Shown: one piece after another, positions 45,572 to 55,288 of the stretch
Position numbering within the stretch: position 1 is the stretch's first letter
Layout: the number at the start of each line of letters is the position of its first letter
Origin: Alistipes sp. dk3624
GTDB lineage: Bacteria; Bacteroidota; Bacteroidia; Bacteroidales; Rikenellaceae
Direction of reading: 5' to 3'
DNA: 64,000 nucleotides
Assembly (NCBI RefSeq): GCF_009557455.1
Contig: NZ_CP045651.1
Coordinates: forward strand, 496,001-560,000
Notes under the pieces: model-generated
What the model was told of the DNA's origin: nothing
Database searches by the model: none
The model's input: the letters and a program-made list of their open reading frames with translations, nothing else
Translations under genes and position numbers: made by a program

Positions 45572-46240
45572 ATGAAAAATCTTGTGGGCAGATACCTGTT
45601 GTTCGTGACCGGGCTTTATTTCCTGGCCGCCGGAATCGTGCTGATCCTGCGTTCGTCGTTGGGGACAACCCCGATATCGAGCGTGAACTACGTGTTGAGC
45701 CTCAACAGCGCGCTGACGTTGGGAACCTGGACATTCGTGATAAACATGCTGCTTATCGCCGGACAGTTCTGGTTTATTCGCGACCGCATGACGCGACGCG
45801 ACACGGTCGAAATCCTGTTACAGATGCCTTTTTCGTTGCTTTTCGGGCTGTTCATCGATTTCAACATGGTCCTGACGCAACATCTGCTGCCGCCGAACTA
45901 CGCAGCGGCGATCGTACTGCTGTTGGCCGGCTGTATCGTGCAGTCGATCGGCGTCGTACTGGAGATCAAACCCCGCGTGGTCATGATGAGCGCCGAAGGA
46001 TTCGTCAACTACGCCTCGCGGCGCTATAATACGGATTTCGGAAAATTCAAAGTCGCTTTCGACATCTCGCTCGTAACGGTTGCCACGCTGCTGTCGCTCC
46101 TGCTGGCACGGCGCATCGAAGGCGTGCGCGAAGGAACACTGATCGCCGCTTGCAGCACGGGATACATCGTCAGTTTTCTGAACCGCAGGATACTCACGCG
46201 GGCGACGCTCCGCCGCGTACTGCCGATCAAAGGAATATAG
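45572..46240 (+). CDS. YczE/YitT-like integral membrane protein
   Basis: The 222-residue protein has five or six hydrophobic segments (LLFVTGLYFLAAGIVLIL, FVINMLLIAGQFWFI, ILLQMPFSLLFGLFI, AIVLLLAGCIVQSIGVVL, LVTVATLLSLLL). The stretch RSSLGTTPISSVNYVLSL matches the YczE/DUF6198 family of unknown function, distant relatives of YitT. ATG 45572 (MKNLVGRYLLF) is chosen because the upstream codons of the open frame are not membrane-like. It lies between two glycosidase-type genes; no link to glycan use is known. Confidence 0.82.
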   Translation: MKNLVGRYLLFVTGLYFLAAGIVLILRSSLGTTPISSVNYVLSLNSALTLGTWTFVINMLLIAGQFWFIRDRMTRRDTVEILLQMPFSLLFGLFIDFNMVLTQHLLPPNYAAAIVLLLAGCIVQSIGVVLEIKPRVVMMSAEGFVNYASRRYNTDFGKFKVAFDISLVTVATLLSLLLARRIEGVREGTLIAACSTGYIVSFLNRRILTRATLRRVLPIKGI

Positions 46241-46368
46241 CCGTCGCTTCGGAGAACGCCGCCGAAAATTCGACATCTCGAATTTTATTCGTATTTTTAT
46301 CCGCGATAGGCCGACTGTCGGCAGCCGGACATCCGGAATATCCGACGTACAATAAAACGAAGCCCAGT

Positions 46369-47502
46369 ATGCAAAAACCTTATCGACTGCTTTTACCCGT
46401 CCTCCTTTTTTTCTGCATTGCCGGCCCGAAAGCCGCTTATCCGAAAATCCCGGCGGAACCGGCGCTACAAACGGAACCGGAACGCGCCGTGAACGTCGAA
46501 GGGAAAGACGCGGCCCTGACGGAACGGGATTTCCTGTTCGGCGACGACCGTCCTTTCAAACAGTGCCATGCATCCACGCTGGTAGGACTCGACGACGGCA
46601 ATTTCCTGGTAGCATGGTTCGGCGGAGACAAGGAGAGCGCGGACAACGTAGCCATATGGCTGTCCAAAGGCAAGCCGGGCAACTGGTCGGCGCCTCGCCG
46701 AGTCGCGAAAATCCGCGACGACGCCCACTGGAACCCGGTGCTGTTCCGCGACGGGAAGGGAAAAGTTTATCTTTTTTTCAAAGTGGGGAAAAAAATAACC
46801 GAATGGGAGACATGGTGGACGACTTCGTCGGACGACGGAACGACCTGGTCGAAACCCGTCGAACTCGTCAAAGGCGACCGGGGAGGCCGGGGCCCTGTTC
46901 GCAATAAGCCCATCGTCCTATCGAACGGCGTATGGCTGGCCGGCGCATCGTTCGAAAGCGAGACGGGCGACAAACACTGGGACGTATTCGTCGACCGCAG
47001 CAGCAACAACGGCAGAACATGGAAGGCGACGCCCTTTCTGGAACTGGACCGCAGCAATTTCAGGGGACACGGGGTCATCCAGCCCACGCTCTGGGAATCG
47101 GAGCCGGGAATCGTCCACATGCTCGTACGCAGTAGCAACGCCCGCATCTACCGGAGCGACTCGAAAGACTACGGAAAATCCTGGTGTCCGCTCTACCCGA
47201 CCGACATGCCGAACAACAACAGCGGCATCGACCTGATAAAACTCCCGGACGGCGTGCTGGTTCTGGCATACAATCCGGTCGGCGGCGATGCGGGGTCGAG
47301 GTCGCTGCTCAACTTGGCCGTATCGTTCGACAACGGCAAAACGTGGCCGAAGACAATCGCGCTCGAAAACGACAATCCGCCGGCGGAGTATTCCTACCCG
47401 GCGATTATCGCCCACGGAGACCGTGTGGCGGTCACTTACACGTGGAACCGGCAACGCATCGTTTTTTGGGAGTTCGCAAACGATGCTCTGGAGGCCCGAT
47501 AA
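46369..47502 (+). CDS. secreted BNR/Asp-box beta-propeller protein (sialidase-fold)
   Basis: The 377-residue protein has a signal peptide (MQKPYRLLLPVLLFFCIAGPKAAY). Four Asp-boxes of the SxDxGxxW type follow (SSDDGTTWSKP, SSNNGRTWKAT, SKDYGKSWCPL and SFDNGKTWPKT), spaced as in a six-bladed propeller. The opening HASTLVGLDDGNFLVAWFGGDKESADNVAIWLS belongs to the BNR_2 group, many members of which are annotated as sialidases but lack the YRIP/FRIP arginine motif of true sialidases. I see no FRIP motif here, so it probably acts on another sugar, possibly in rhamnose-rich pectin breakdown with the adjacent GH78. It ends 10 bp before GH78 starts. Confidence 0.8.
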   Translation: MQKPYRLLLPVLLFFCIAGPKAAYPKIPAEPALQTEPERAVNVEGKDAALTERDFLFGDDRPFKQCHASTLVGLDDGNFLVAWFGGDKESADNVAIWLSKGKPGNWSAPRRVAKIRDDAHWNPVLFRDGKGKVYLFFKVGKKITEWETWWTTSSDDGTTWSKPVELVKGDRGGRGPVRNKPIVLSNGVWLAGASFESETGDKHWDVFVDRSSNNGRTWKATPFLELDRSNFRGHGVIQPTLWESEPGIVHMLVRSSNARIYRSDSKDYGKSWCPLYPTDMPNNNSGIDLIKLPDGVLVLAYNPVGGDAGSRSLLNLAVSFDNGKTWPKTIALENDNPPAEYSYPAIIAHGDRVAVTYTWNRQRIVFWEFANDALEAR

Positions 47503-47512
47503 TCATTTACCC

Positions 47513-50257
47513 ATGAAAAAACTATTGTTATCCGCCCTGCTGCTACTGACCGGCAGCCTATTTGCGAACGAGCGCATAGCCCGCCTCCGCTGCGAAGAGA
47601 TGACCGACCCGATCGGGATCGACGTATTGCAGCCGCGGCTGAGCTGGGAACTCGAATCCGACCGGCGGGGCGTGCTTCAGACGGCTTACCGGATCCTCGT
47701 CGCTACGGACAAGACTCTGCTCGACCGCGACCAGGGCGACATGTGGGATTCGGGAGAGATCGAAAGCGACGCGACGTCGGGGATAAAATATGCGGGAAAG
47801 CCGCTGCAGCGCAACAGCTATTACTACTGGAAGGTAAAAGCAAATACCAACAAAGGAGAAACGGCATGGAGCGAACCGGCGCTATGGCAGGTCGGGCTTC
47901 TTCAATTCCAAGACTGGGTCGGCCAATGGATCGGTTTCGACCGCCGCTTCCCGTGGGACGGCGATCCGCAAGGTTCGCGACTCTCCGCACGCTACTTCCG
48001 CAAAGAGTTCGACTGCGACAAGGAGATCCGTTCGGCGACGGCTTATATCATCGGGCTCGGATTTTACGAACTTCGCATCAACGGCCGAAAAATAGGCGAC
48101 CGGGTACTGGCTCCCGTACAGACCGAATTTACCAAAAACGTAAAGTACAATGCATTCGACGTAACGGACGCGCTGAAACGCGGCCGCAACGCGATCGGCA
48201 TAGTCCTCGGGAACGGTATGTATTTCACGATGCAGCAGTTCCAGCAAGCGTTCAAAATAAAAAACTTCGGCTATCCGAAAGTACTGTTCAACCTGGCGAT
48301 CACCTACGCCGACGGCTCCTCGAGAGTGATCTTCACGAACGACTCGTGGAAGGGAACGGCCGACGGCCCCATCCGGGCCAACAACCTGTACGACGGCGAA
48401 GAGTACGACGCGACCCGGGAGTTTCCGGGCTGGGACGCGCCGGGATTCGACGACGGCGGATGGCTGCAGGCCGAGTTCGTCCAGGAGCCGGGCGGAACCT
48501 ACGAGGCGCAAACGACCGACCCGATGAAGGTCGTAAAAGAACTCGCCCCCGTCTCCGTAACGGAGAAAACGGACGGCCGGTTCATCGTCGATTTCGGGCA
48601 AAACCTGACGGGATGGATGCGTTTCAGCGTCCGCGGAGCGCGCGGACAGACTGTCCGGCTGAGATACGCCGAATCGCTCGACGAAAACGGAGAGCTATTC
48701 ACGGCCAACCTCCGGAGCGCCAAAGCCGAAGGGTTGTACACCCTGCGGGGCGGCGAACGAGAAACCTACGAACCGGCTTTTACGTACTACGGTTTCCGAT
48801 TCGTCGAAGTCTCCGGTTATCCCGGACAATGCGACCCGTCCGATTTCACGGCCTGCATGGTCTCCGACGATATGCGTACGGTAGGCAGTTTCAAAACCTC
48901 GGACGAGTTGCTCAACAGGATCTACCGCAATGCCTGGTGGGGCATTGCGGGCAACTACAAGGGAATGCCGGTGGATTGTCCGCAGCGCAACGAAAAACAG
49001 CCGTGGCTGGGCGACCGGGGAGTAGCCGCTCTGGGAGAGAATTTCGTGTTCGACAATGCAAAGCTCTATCGCAAGTTGCTCGACGACCTGAAAAGGGCGC
49101 AGAAAGCGGACGGTTCGCTGCCGGACCTGGCGCCCGACTTCTGGCGCTATTTCAGCGACAACATGACCTGGCCCGGAGTCATGCTGATCATAGCGGACAT
49201 GCTTTATACCCAGACGGGAGACCTCTCCGCCGTATCGGATCATTACGATGCCATGAAGAAATGGCTGGCCTACATGAAAGGGCGTTACATGACCGCGGAG
49301 TATATCGTCAGCAGGGACGTCTACGGCGACTGGTGCGCGCCTCCCTCTACGGCCGAGGCCGGGAAAGGATTGAGCGGGAACGTAAAAAAACCGAACCCGC
49401 TCCTATCCACGGCATACTATTATCATTTCACCGGACTGATGCAAAAATTCGCCGAACTGACCGGCAGGCCGCAGGATAAAGCCTATTACGCCGAGCTGGG
49501 CGAAAACATCAAAAACGGATTCAACCGCAGGTTCTACCGTTCCGAGGACGGCTATTACGACAATGGGGAACTCACATCCAACCTGTTGCCGGTAGCGTTC
49601 GGAATGGTGCCGGCGGAAGAACTGCCCCGCGTGACCGCTTACGTCGGCAACCTCGTCGAGGTGAAGAATCGGGGCCACCTGAGTACGGGCGTCATCGGCA
49701 CCCAATGGCTGATGAAAACGCTTTCGGGCATCGGCCGTCCGGATCTCGCGCTCGGCATCGCCCTCAAAAAGACCTACCCGAGTTGGGGTTATATGATAAC
49801 GCATGGCGCCACGACGATCTGGGAGCTCTGGAATTTCGATACGGCCGCACCCGATATGAATTCGCAAAACCACGTGATGATGCTCGGCGACCTGCTGGTA
49901 TGGTTTTACGAGAACCTTGCAGGCATCCGAACCGATCCCGCGAAACCGGCCTTCCGGCGGATCGTCATGAATCCCGACTTTCCCGAAGGACTCGACTTCG
50001 TCGAAGCGTCCCACCATTCGGTTTCCGGAAAAATAGAGAGCAGGTGGCGGCGGACGAAGCGCAAAAAAACGGAATGGAATATCCGGATACCGGCCAATTG
50101 CAGCGCCGAGGTGCACTTCCCCGCAGCGGCGAGGGAAAAGATCACCGAATCGGGACATACCGTCGCGGCGGACGACGAAAACATCAGGTATCGGGGCACC
50201 GTAAACGGCAAACAGGTGTTCGAAGTGCTGTCCGGCGAATATAGCTTCGTATTTTAA
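47513..50257 (+). CDS. secreted GH78 alpha-L-rhamnosidase
   Basis: The 914-residue protein has a signal peptide (MKKLLLSALLLLTGSLFA). N-terminal Fn3/Bac_rhamnosid_N domains follow (RLRCEEMTDPIGIDVLQPRLSWELES, then YIIGLGFYELRINGRKIGDRVL), then the (alpha/alpha)6 catalytic barrel and a C-terminal beta domain. The likely general acid is Glu494 in DCPQRNEKQPWLGD (488-501) and the base Glu771 in TTIWELWN, matching the pair known from GH78 structures. It removes terminal alpha-L-rhamnose. It is transcribed with the Asp-box gene 10 bp upstream, and a bidirectional terminator ends both this unit and the converging capsule locus. Confidence 0.93.
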   Translation: MKKLLLSALLLLTGSLFANERIARLRCEEMTDPIGIDVLQPRLSWELESDRRGVLQTAYRILVATDKTLLDRDQGDMWDSGEIESDATSGIKYAGKPLQRNSYYYWKVKANTNKGETAWSEPALWQVGLLQFQDWVGQWIGFDRRFPWDGDPQGSRLSARYFRKEFDCDKEIRSATAYIIGLGFYELRINGRKIGDRVLAPVQTEFTKNVKYNAFDVTDALKRGRNAIGIVLGNGMYFTMQQFQQAFKIKNFGYPKVLFNLAITYADGSSRVIFTNDSWKGTADGPIRANNLYDGEEYDATREFPGWDAPGFDDGGWLQAEFVQEPGGTYEAQTTDPMKVVKELAPVSVTEKTDGRFIVDFGQNLTGWMRFSVRGARGQTVRLRYAESLDENGELFTANLRSAKAEGLYTLRGGERETYEPAFTYYGFRFVEVSGYPGQCDPSDFTACMVSDDMRTVGSFKTSDELLNRIYRNAWWGIAGNYKGMPVDCPQRNEKQPWLGDRGVAALGENFVFDNAKLYRKLLDDLKRAQKADGSLPDLAPDFWRYFSDNMTWPGVMLIIADMLYTQTGDLSAVSDHYDAMKKWLAYMKGRYMTAEYIVSRDVYGDWCAPPSTAEAGKGLSGNVKKPNPLLSTAYYYHFTGLMQKFAELTGRPQDKAYYAELGENIKNGFNRRFYRSEDGYYDNGELTSNLLPVAFGMVPAEELPRVTAYVGNLVEVKNRGHLSTGVIGTQWLMKTLSGIGRPDLALGIALKKTYPSWGYMITHGATTIWELWNFDTAAPDMNSQNHVMMLGDLLVWFYENLAGIRTDPAKPAFRRIVMNPDFPEGLDFVEASHHSVSGKIESRWRRTKRKKTEWNIRIPANCSAEVHFPAAAREKITESGHTVAADDENIRYRGTVNGKQVFEVLSGEYSFVF

Positions 50258-50280
50258 CCCGATTTACAAACGACGATCAA

Positions 50281-50319
50281 TCAAAATCGCCTGAGGCCGA
50301 TGGCCTCAGGCGATTTTGA
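50281..50319. terminator. bidirectional rho-independent terminator between GH78 and the capsule locus
   Basis: A perfect 18-bp stem (50281-50298 with 50302-50319, core TCAAAATCGCCTGAGGCC) with a GAT loop has AAAA on the left and TTTT on the right. It can terminate GH78 (+) and the last capsule gene (-). Confidence 0.85.
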
Positions 50320-50412
50320 TCCGCATACCGGAAAAAATAAATACGAATATTTTGCCCACTGAGCGGAACCGCCCTCAAGTCGGATATACAAGCCGGCCCG
50401 TTCGGGACGCCC

Positions 50413-51543
50413 TCATGTCACCGGCATTTTACGCTGTTCCCGATAAACTTTTTTGTAACGATCGGTCATAAGTTCGCTCGTAAACAGGGCATATGCCCGT
50501 TTGCGGGCCGCTTGTCCGAAAGAATCCCGAAGTTCCGGGTGCCGGATCAGGGTCATCATATTTTTCGCCAAAGCCTGCGGATCACGCGGATTGCATAACA
50601 GTCCGGTTTCTCCGTCCGAAACGACCTCGGGAATACCTTCCACGTTGGTCGCAACTACCGGAAGCCCGTAATGGGCGGCTTCGACGAAAATCAATCCGAA
50701 AGATTCGTAGATCGAAGACATCGCAAAAATATCGTGCGAAACATAGAACGATGAAACATCTTGCTGCCATCCGGCCAAATCGATACTGGCCGTCAAACCA
50801 TTGTCTCGGATAAAACGCTTGCACTCCCCGTATTTTTCGCCGTCTCCGACCATAGTAAACTTTGCGTCGGGGTATTCCCCGATAAGGATTTTCGCCGCTT
50901 CGAGAAAAGTCAGAGGGTCTTTCGGCGTATCCAGCCTGCCGACAAAAAGAATCCGGGGCGTCGTTCCTTTCTGAGAAACCGGAAGATGTCCCGGATAAGC
51001 GGAAAAATCTATCCCGTTATAAACGGTCGAAACTTTACGGGCGCACCATTTGAAATATTTGCTGTAATAACGGTTGACCAGGATGATTCTGTCGCAAAAC
51101 AACGACGCAAACATCTCGCATCCCCAGTAAAACAGCCACCGGGGAAGCCCGACGAATTTATGAAAGGCCAGTCCGTGCACGGTATGTATTACCCGCGGCG
51201 TACGGGCCAACGTCGCCGCTATGCGCCCGACCACACCCGGTTTCGTGGAATGGGTATGTACGATGTCAAATCTTTCCCGCCGGCATAACCGATAAATCTC
51301 CCGGACAGCTCCGATATCCGACAATCCGATCGCTCGCTTCATTTTATTCGAGTAGATAACCCGAACGCCGGCTCTCCGGAATTCTCTTTCACACTGCTCC
51401 CGATCGCCGACGTCCGTCGAATCGCTGAAAAGTATCCATTTGTCATACTGGCTATCGGGCAGACTCTTCATAATCTCCAGAGATACGCGTTGTACGCCGG
51501 ATAATTTCGGAAGCACCTGAATGTGCAGAATTTTTGTTTTCAT
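50413..51543 (-). CDS. GT4 family glycosyltransferase
   Basis: The 376-residue protein has the GT-B layout: an N-terminal MKTKILHIQVLPKLSGVQRVSLEIM, VHTVHGLAFH, the linker ILFVGRLDTPKDPLTFLEAAKIL and the nucleotide-sugar motif SSIYESFGLIFVEAAHYGLPVV with the E(x7)E pair of retaining GT4 enzymes. It adds a sugar to the lipid-linked capsule repeat unit at the cytoplasmic face. It is the last gene of the locus, 175 bp after WbsX, and runs into the shared terminator. Donor and acceptor are unknown. Confidence 0.92.
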   Translation of the reverse strand: MKTKILHIQVLPKLSGVQRVSLEIMKSLPDSQYDKWILFSDSTDVGDREQCEREFRRAGVRVIYSNKMKRAIGLSDIGAVREIYRLCRRERFDIVHTHSTKPGVVGRIAATLARTPRVIHTVHGLAFHKFVGLPRWLFYWGCEMFASLFCDRIILVNRYYSKYFKWCARKVSTVYNGIDFSAYPGHLPVSQKGTTPRILFVGRLDTPKDPLTFLEAAKILIGEYPDAKFTMVGDGEKYGECKRFIRDNGLTASIDLAGWQQDVSSFYVSHDIFAMSSIYESFGLIFVEAAHYGLPVVATNVEGIPEVVSDGETGLLCNPRDPQALAKNMMTLIRHPELRDSFGQAARKRAYALFTSELMTDRYKKVYREQRKMPVT

Positions 51544-51718
51544 AATTGATATATGCACCGAACAGTCCTATACGGGCAGCAACAACGCGGCGCCGATACA
51601 GGACTATCCTGTATTATTTGTTCGATTGAATTTTAAAGCCGAATGTAAACAGGGACAATAACTAGCGAAACAGAATACCGAAAGTCATAACAGAGATTCA
51701 ATCGGCAACCTGCGCATC

Positions 51719-52858
51719 CTACAGCGCACTCAGATTTTGATTCACACGCTTTACGATCTCCAGATAACGGTAACCGTTTTTCAAGTCGGGTTCAAGATAA
51801 GCGCCTTCCGACCATTCGTTCCATGCATTGAAAAACACATAAGGAGAGTCGTGCTCCCGCGCCTTTTTCATGAGTTCGGTCAGGTTGTTTTCCATGGAGT
51901 CGAAAGAGAGCCCCCGGTATATTTTTGCCTTGTTTTTGTAGCGGGCCGTATTATCCCAGTCAAAAAACGCCGTTTCATAAATATCGACAGACTCTTTGAA
52001 TTCGGGACAATAAGCATTTTTTAAAATCACCTCCCACAATTCATTCGCATCGATGATTTGATAGCTGCGTATACTTTGATTGATTTTACGCAAATAATTT
52101 TGAATGCTTTCCGGGAGTTTGCGCAGCCAGTAAAAACGATCCGTTAGATTCTGATGTTTGAAATGTTTCGAACCGAAGGCTTCCCGTGGCTGCGTTTTTA
52201 ACAAACCATCATACGATTTTAGAAAATCGCAGGAAGGATATTGGTGTCCTTTGACGGCCATCAGGTATAAACCGGGCAGGCCGCTTTCTTCCGCCCATTT
52301 ACGCCAGTATCCGAACATTTCCTGCGTATTCGCAATAATAAACGGCTGATAAATCAACAATAAAGGCTTATTGTCGATGCGGATTGCCCGCTCGTCTTTG
52401 AAAAACGGCAACAGGTAATCGAAATGCCTGCGCCACAGATCTACATTGTCCGTATGATTCTGTTGTATCAATACCGCTTCGGGATGTCCTATCCATGCCC
52501 GTGTCCAGGTCTCGTTGGCCCAGGTCAGACAAAACGGAATATCAATCTGCTTATGTTCCAGAAAAGTCTCCAGCGGCTTCTCCAGCATCAATTTACCGTC
52601 GAACCAATAATGATAAAAAGAAAATCCTCCGACACCGTATTCCGAAGCCAGCCGAGCCTGTTTGGCAAGCGTCTCTTTATCACAGGGGTTGTAATAGTTT
52701 CCATCTATGGGGATACGGGGTTGATAGTGTCCGTTAAACAGCGGTTTTGCATTTTGCACCAGTTGCCAATCATGAAATCCGGCCCCCCACCACACGTCGT
52801 TTTCCGGAATAGCGTGAAACTGAGGGAAATAAAATGCAATAAGTTTCGGAATAGTCAT
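51719..52858 (-). CDS. WbsX-like glycosyltransferase/GH99-like domain protein
   Basis: The 379-residue protein starts MTIPKLIAFYFPQFHAIPENDVWWGAGFHDW and has GGFSFYHYWFDGKLMLEKPLE, LTWANETWTRAW and NAWNEWSEGAYLEPD. It matches the WbsX family (Glyco_tran_WbsX) found in O-antigen and capsule loci; the fold is related to GH99 endo-mannanases. Whether it transfers or hydrolyses sugars is unresolved in the family. Its ATG overlaps the stop of the upstream GT4 gene (ATGA), so they are coupled. Confidence 0.88.
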   Translation of the reverse strand: MTIPKLIAFYFPQFHAIPENDVWWGAGFHDWQLVQNAKPLFNGHYQPRIPIDGNYYNPCDKETLAKQARLASEYGVGGFSFYHYWFDGKLMLEKPLETFLEHKQIDIPFCLTWANETWTRAWIGHPEAVLIQQNHTDNVDLWRRHFDYLLPFFKDERAIRIDNKPLLLIYQPFIIANTQEMFGYWRKWAEESGLPGLYLMAVKGHQYPSCDFLKSYDGLLKTQPREAFGSKHFKHQNLTDRFYWLRKLPESIQNYLRKINQSIRSYQIIDANELWEVILKNAYCPEFKESVDIYETAFFDWDNTARYKNKAKIYRGLSFDSMENNLTELMKKAREHDSPYVFFNAWNEWSEGAYLEPDLKNGYRYLEIVKRVNQNLSAL

Positions 52859-53976
52859 AATATGTCTTTTATCGTTAGTTCAAACTGATGATTGAGATTT
52901 AGAAGGCGGACTTTATCATATCCGTTAGAAGACAGCCTGTTGCGAAGCCCTTCCTCCTGTAATGCTTCCAAACACTTATACAATTCGTCTTCGTCGGACG
53001 GGTCGAAAAACAGGCACTCTTCTCCGGTCAGTATCTCGTGCAAACCGGTTTCCGTCGTCGTAATGACCGCTTTCCGCTGGCTCATGGCTTCCAAAACAGT
53101 CAATCCCCACGATTCGTTCAGCGAAGGCTGGACAAGCATATCGATATCGGCAAAAAAGCCGGACACATCGTTTTGAAAAGCCCGGAACTCGGTAAACGTC
53201 TCTACATGAAGCGTACGGGCCAAATCCTGCAATTCATGCAGGCAAGGCCCGCTTCCGCATATCAGCAAATAAGGAGGATCCTGCGGATGAGAAGTATGCA
53301 ACCGCGCATAAGACCGCACGAGCGCAGCGACGTTCTTCCCCGGAATCAAAGCCCCCAGATAACCGATCGTGAGAGCCGTTCCTGTTTTCTTCGAAACCGT
53401 TAAAGGCAGCTCTTTCAACGGAGGATAAGCAATCCTGTAAACGGGGAAATCGCACGCTAATTTTTGACTCCATAACCTACGGCACCGTTCGGTCACGAAT
53501 ACGGGAGTGATATTGGATGCCGTAAACAGTTTTCGATAGGTCGAAATCATCCAGCGGGGGAGGTAATCGGTATGTGCATTGGGCTGCTCATGAATATGCC
53601 ACAGACAGCGTTTCCCCGTAATGTAAGCGACCCATGCTCCGGGGAAATTAACAGCGCTGTTCACATAAATCCGATCGGTCTTGCGGAACAGGCAGACAGC
53701 GATAAGCCACAAAATCGTCGGAAGGCTGTACAGGAGAACAATCAATGTCTTTAATGAGCCCGAAGCTATATTCCGGTAAGGCAATGCGCAACATCGCCTT
53801 ACGGTTTCCGAACGAAGCGCTGTTCTGAAAAGGGAACCCGTTCCCAGCGGGTAATATACATCCGTTTCATACCGGGAAGAATCCGACAACACGTTGTTGA
53901 TCGCGTGCGCCAGCACGGTCTCCGCCCCTCCCATATAACCCGAATGCGCGACGATGAGGAGCCGGGTTTTAGTCAT
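52855..53976 (-). CDS. GT4 family glycosyltransferase
   Basis: The 373-residue protein has GT-B signatures: LLIVAHSGYMGGAETVLAHAINNVL at the N terminus, CLWHIHEQPNAHTDYLPRWMISTYRKLF, LTIGYLGALIPGKNVAALVRSY and NESWGLTVLEAMSQRKAV with the E(x7)E-like catalytic pair. The start is ATG 53976, overlapping the end of the EpsG gene by 8 bp; a GTG at 53985 is possible. It extends the capsule repeat unit; donor unknown. Confidence 0.91.
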   Translation of the reverse strand: MTKTRLLIVAHSGYMGGAETVLAHAINNVLSDSSRYETDVYYPLGTGSLFRTALRSETVRRCCALPYRNIASGSLKTLIVLLYSLPTILWLIAVCLFRKTDRIYVNSAVNFPGAWVAYITGKRCLWHIHEQPNAHTDYLPRWMISTYRKLFTASNITPVFVTERCRRLWSQKLACDFPVYRIAYPPLKELPLTVSKKTGTALTIGYLGALIPGKNVAALVRSYARLHTSHPQDPPYLLICGSGPCLHELQDLARTLHVETFTEFRAFQNDVSGFFADIDMLVQPSLNESWGLTVLEAMSQRKAVITTTETGLHEILTGEECLFFDPSDEDELYKCLEALQEEGLRNRLSSNGYDKVRLLNLNHQFELTIKDIL

Positions 53977-55138
53977 TATTTTCACGATTCATCAATTCGT
54001 ACAAACGCTCCTCGCCGTTACTGGGGAGCTTAAAGATTTTATGCACGATGTAATTCTGGTACGGCGAAAAAGTCGGGATCGAAAAGAAATAATTCTGACA
54101 TTGATACCAGTTGACAAAAACGAAAACTACAAAGGTCAACTGCCGGATCAATTTCCGGGATACGATCTCGAATAACAGCGGAAATCCCATCGTCATGCCC
54201 AACGACATGTAAAAGCCCAATCGCATATCCAGTTCGACGGATTCCCACAATACGTTTCTGAGCAGCACAAAAAGGAAAAGCAGATTCAATATAATATTGA
54301 AATAAGGAAAACGTTCCGCCAGTTTATTTCGGTTATATACGATGACAAAGAGTATGGCCAGGTAGAAGAATACTTTAATATTGATCGGCCAGGGTTCTAT
54401 ATCGGAAGTCGTATAATACAATACCTTGTATAGTATATTCGACGAGAAAAGCGGTGAAATCAGATATTCGGTTATCCAACCTATAATCGGCAACTGCAAA
54501 CCGATTACCAGCAATCCTGCCACGGACGTTCCCACGATCAGCCGGGACGATATTTTTTTATTCAAAAAGAAATATAACGGATAAACGATGATCACCGACA
54601 CATGAAAAGTCGCAGCTAACAGGATACAAAGCGTATAACGCCAAAACTGGCGCCTGTAAATATATCGAAGCGCCACGAAAAATACATTCAATGCGATGGC
54701 CTGTCTCAATCCGCTCATATCCATTTGAAAATAGATGAAAGCGAAGTAAGTCAACAATCCGAGGTATTTATAATCGGGCAGATAATCTTCGAATGAACGG
54801 AATAACAGTAAAGTCGTACAGAAAGAGATAAACAGAAACATGTAATTGACATCCACTCCCAACGAAATGAATATGGAATTAATAAACAGATACCCCGGTT
54901 CGATCATCGGCACATCGAACGTACCCGTATGCAATAAATGGCTGAGATCGGAGGAACTGTCGAAAATCCGGACATACGCCAGGTAATCCGTCCCCGTTTC
55001 ATACCTCCATCCGGCCGTAAACCAGAAAAAGATAAACAACAAAAATTGCAATCCCCGTTTAGTTTCCGGAGACAAACGACCGTGCAGCGAGAGGCTGCAG
55101 CATACGACGATAAATAAGAAAAAAATGAGGTAGTACAT
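53969..55138 (-). CDS. EpsG-type O-antigen/exopolysaccharide polymerase
   Basis: The 389-residue membrane protein has about ten hydrophobic segments and the EpsG signature (FWFTAGWRYETGTDYLAYVRIF near the N terminus, then FISLGVDVNYMFLFISF and MDMSGLRQAIALNVFFVALRYI). EpsG proteins act as Wzy-type polymerases joining lipid-linked repeat units in the periplasm, so this is probably the polymerase of the locus. AT-rich codon use sets it apart from housekeeping genes in the window, as is usual for capsule genes. Confidence 0.88.
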   Translation of the reverse strand: MYYLIFFLFIVVCCSLSLHGRLSPETKRGLQFLLFIFFWFTAGWRYETGTDYLAYVRIFDSSSDLSHLLHTGTFDVPMIEPGYLFINSIFISLGVDVNYMFLFISFCTTLLLFRSFEDYLPDYKYLGLLTYFAFIYFQMDMSGLRQAIALNVFFVALRYIYRRQFWRYTLCILLAATFHVSVIIVYPLYFFLNKKISSRLIVGTSVAGLLVIGLQLPIIGWITEYLISPLFSSNILYKVLYYTTSDIEPWPINIKVFFYLAILFVIVYNRNKLAERFPYFNIILNLLFLFVLLRNVLWESVELDMRLGFYMSLGMTMGFPLLFEIVSRKLIRQLTFVVFVFVNWYQCQNYFFSIPTFSPYQNYIVHKIFKLPSNGEERLYELMNRENND

Positions 55139-55288
55139 CCGAATAAATGCCGCTCTATCGATTACGGCAAGCGTTCGCCATGCGGCCGATGCTTTTGATC
55201 AATCTTATGGGGAGAACGTACAGCCTGCCCCGAATTCCCCGGAACCGACGTCGACAGACGACTTCGAGGCATATATGCCGGGCACTAT

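Noticed and set aside
51596-51614. 8-bp hairpin (ATACAGGA) between WbsX and the last GT4 gene
   Set aside because: No T tract on the minus strand; too weak to call a terminator.
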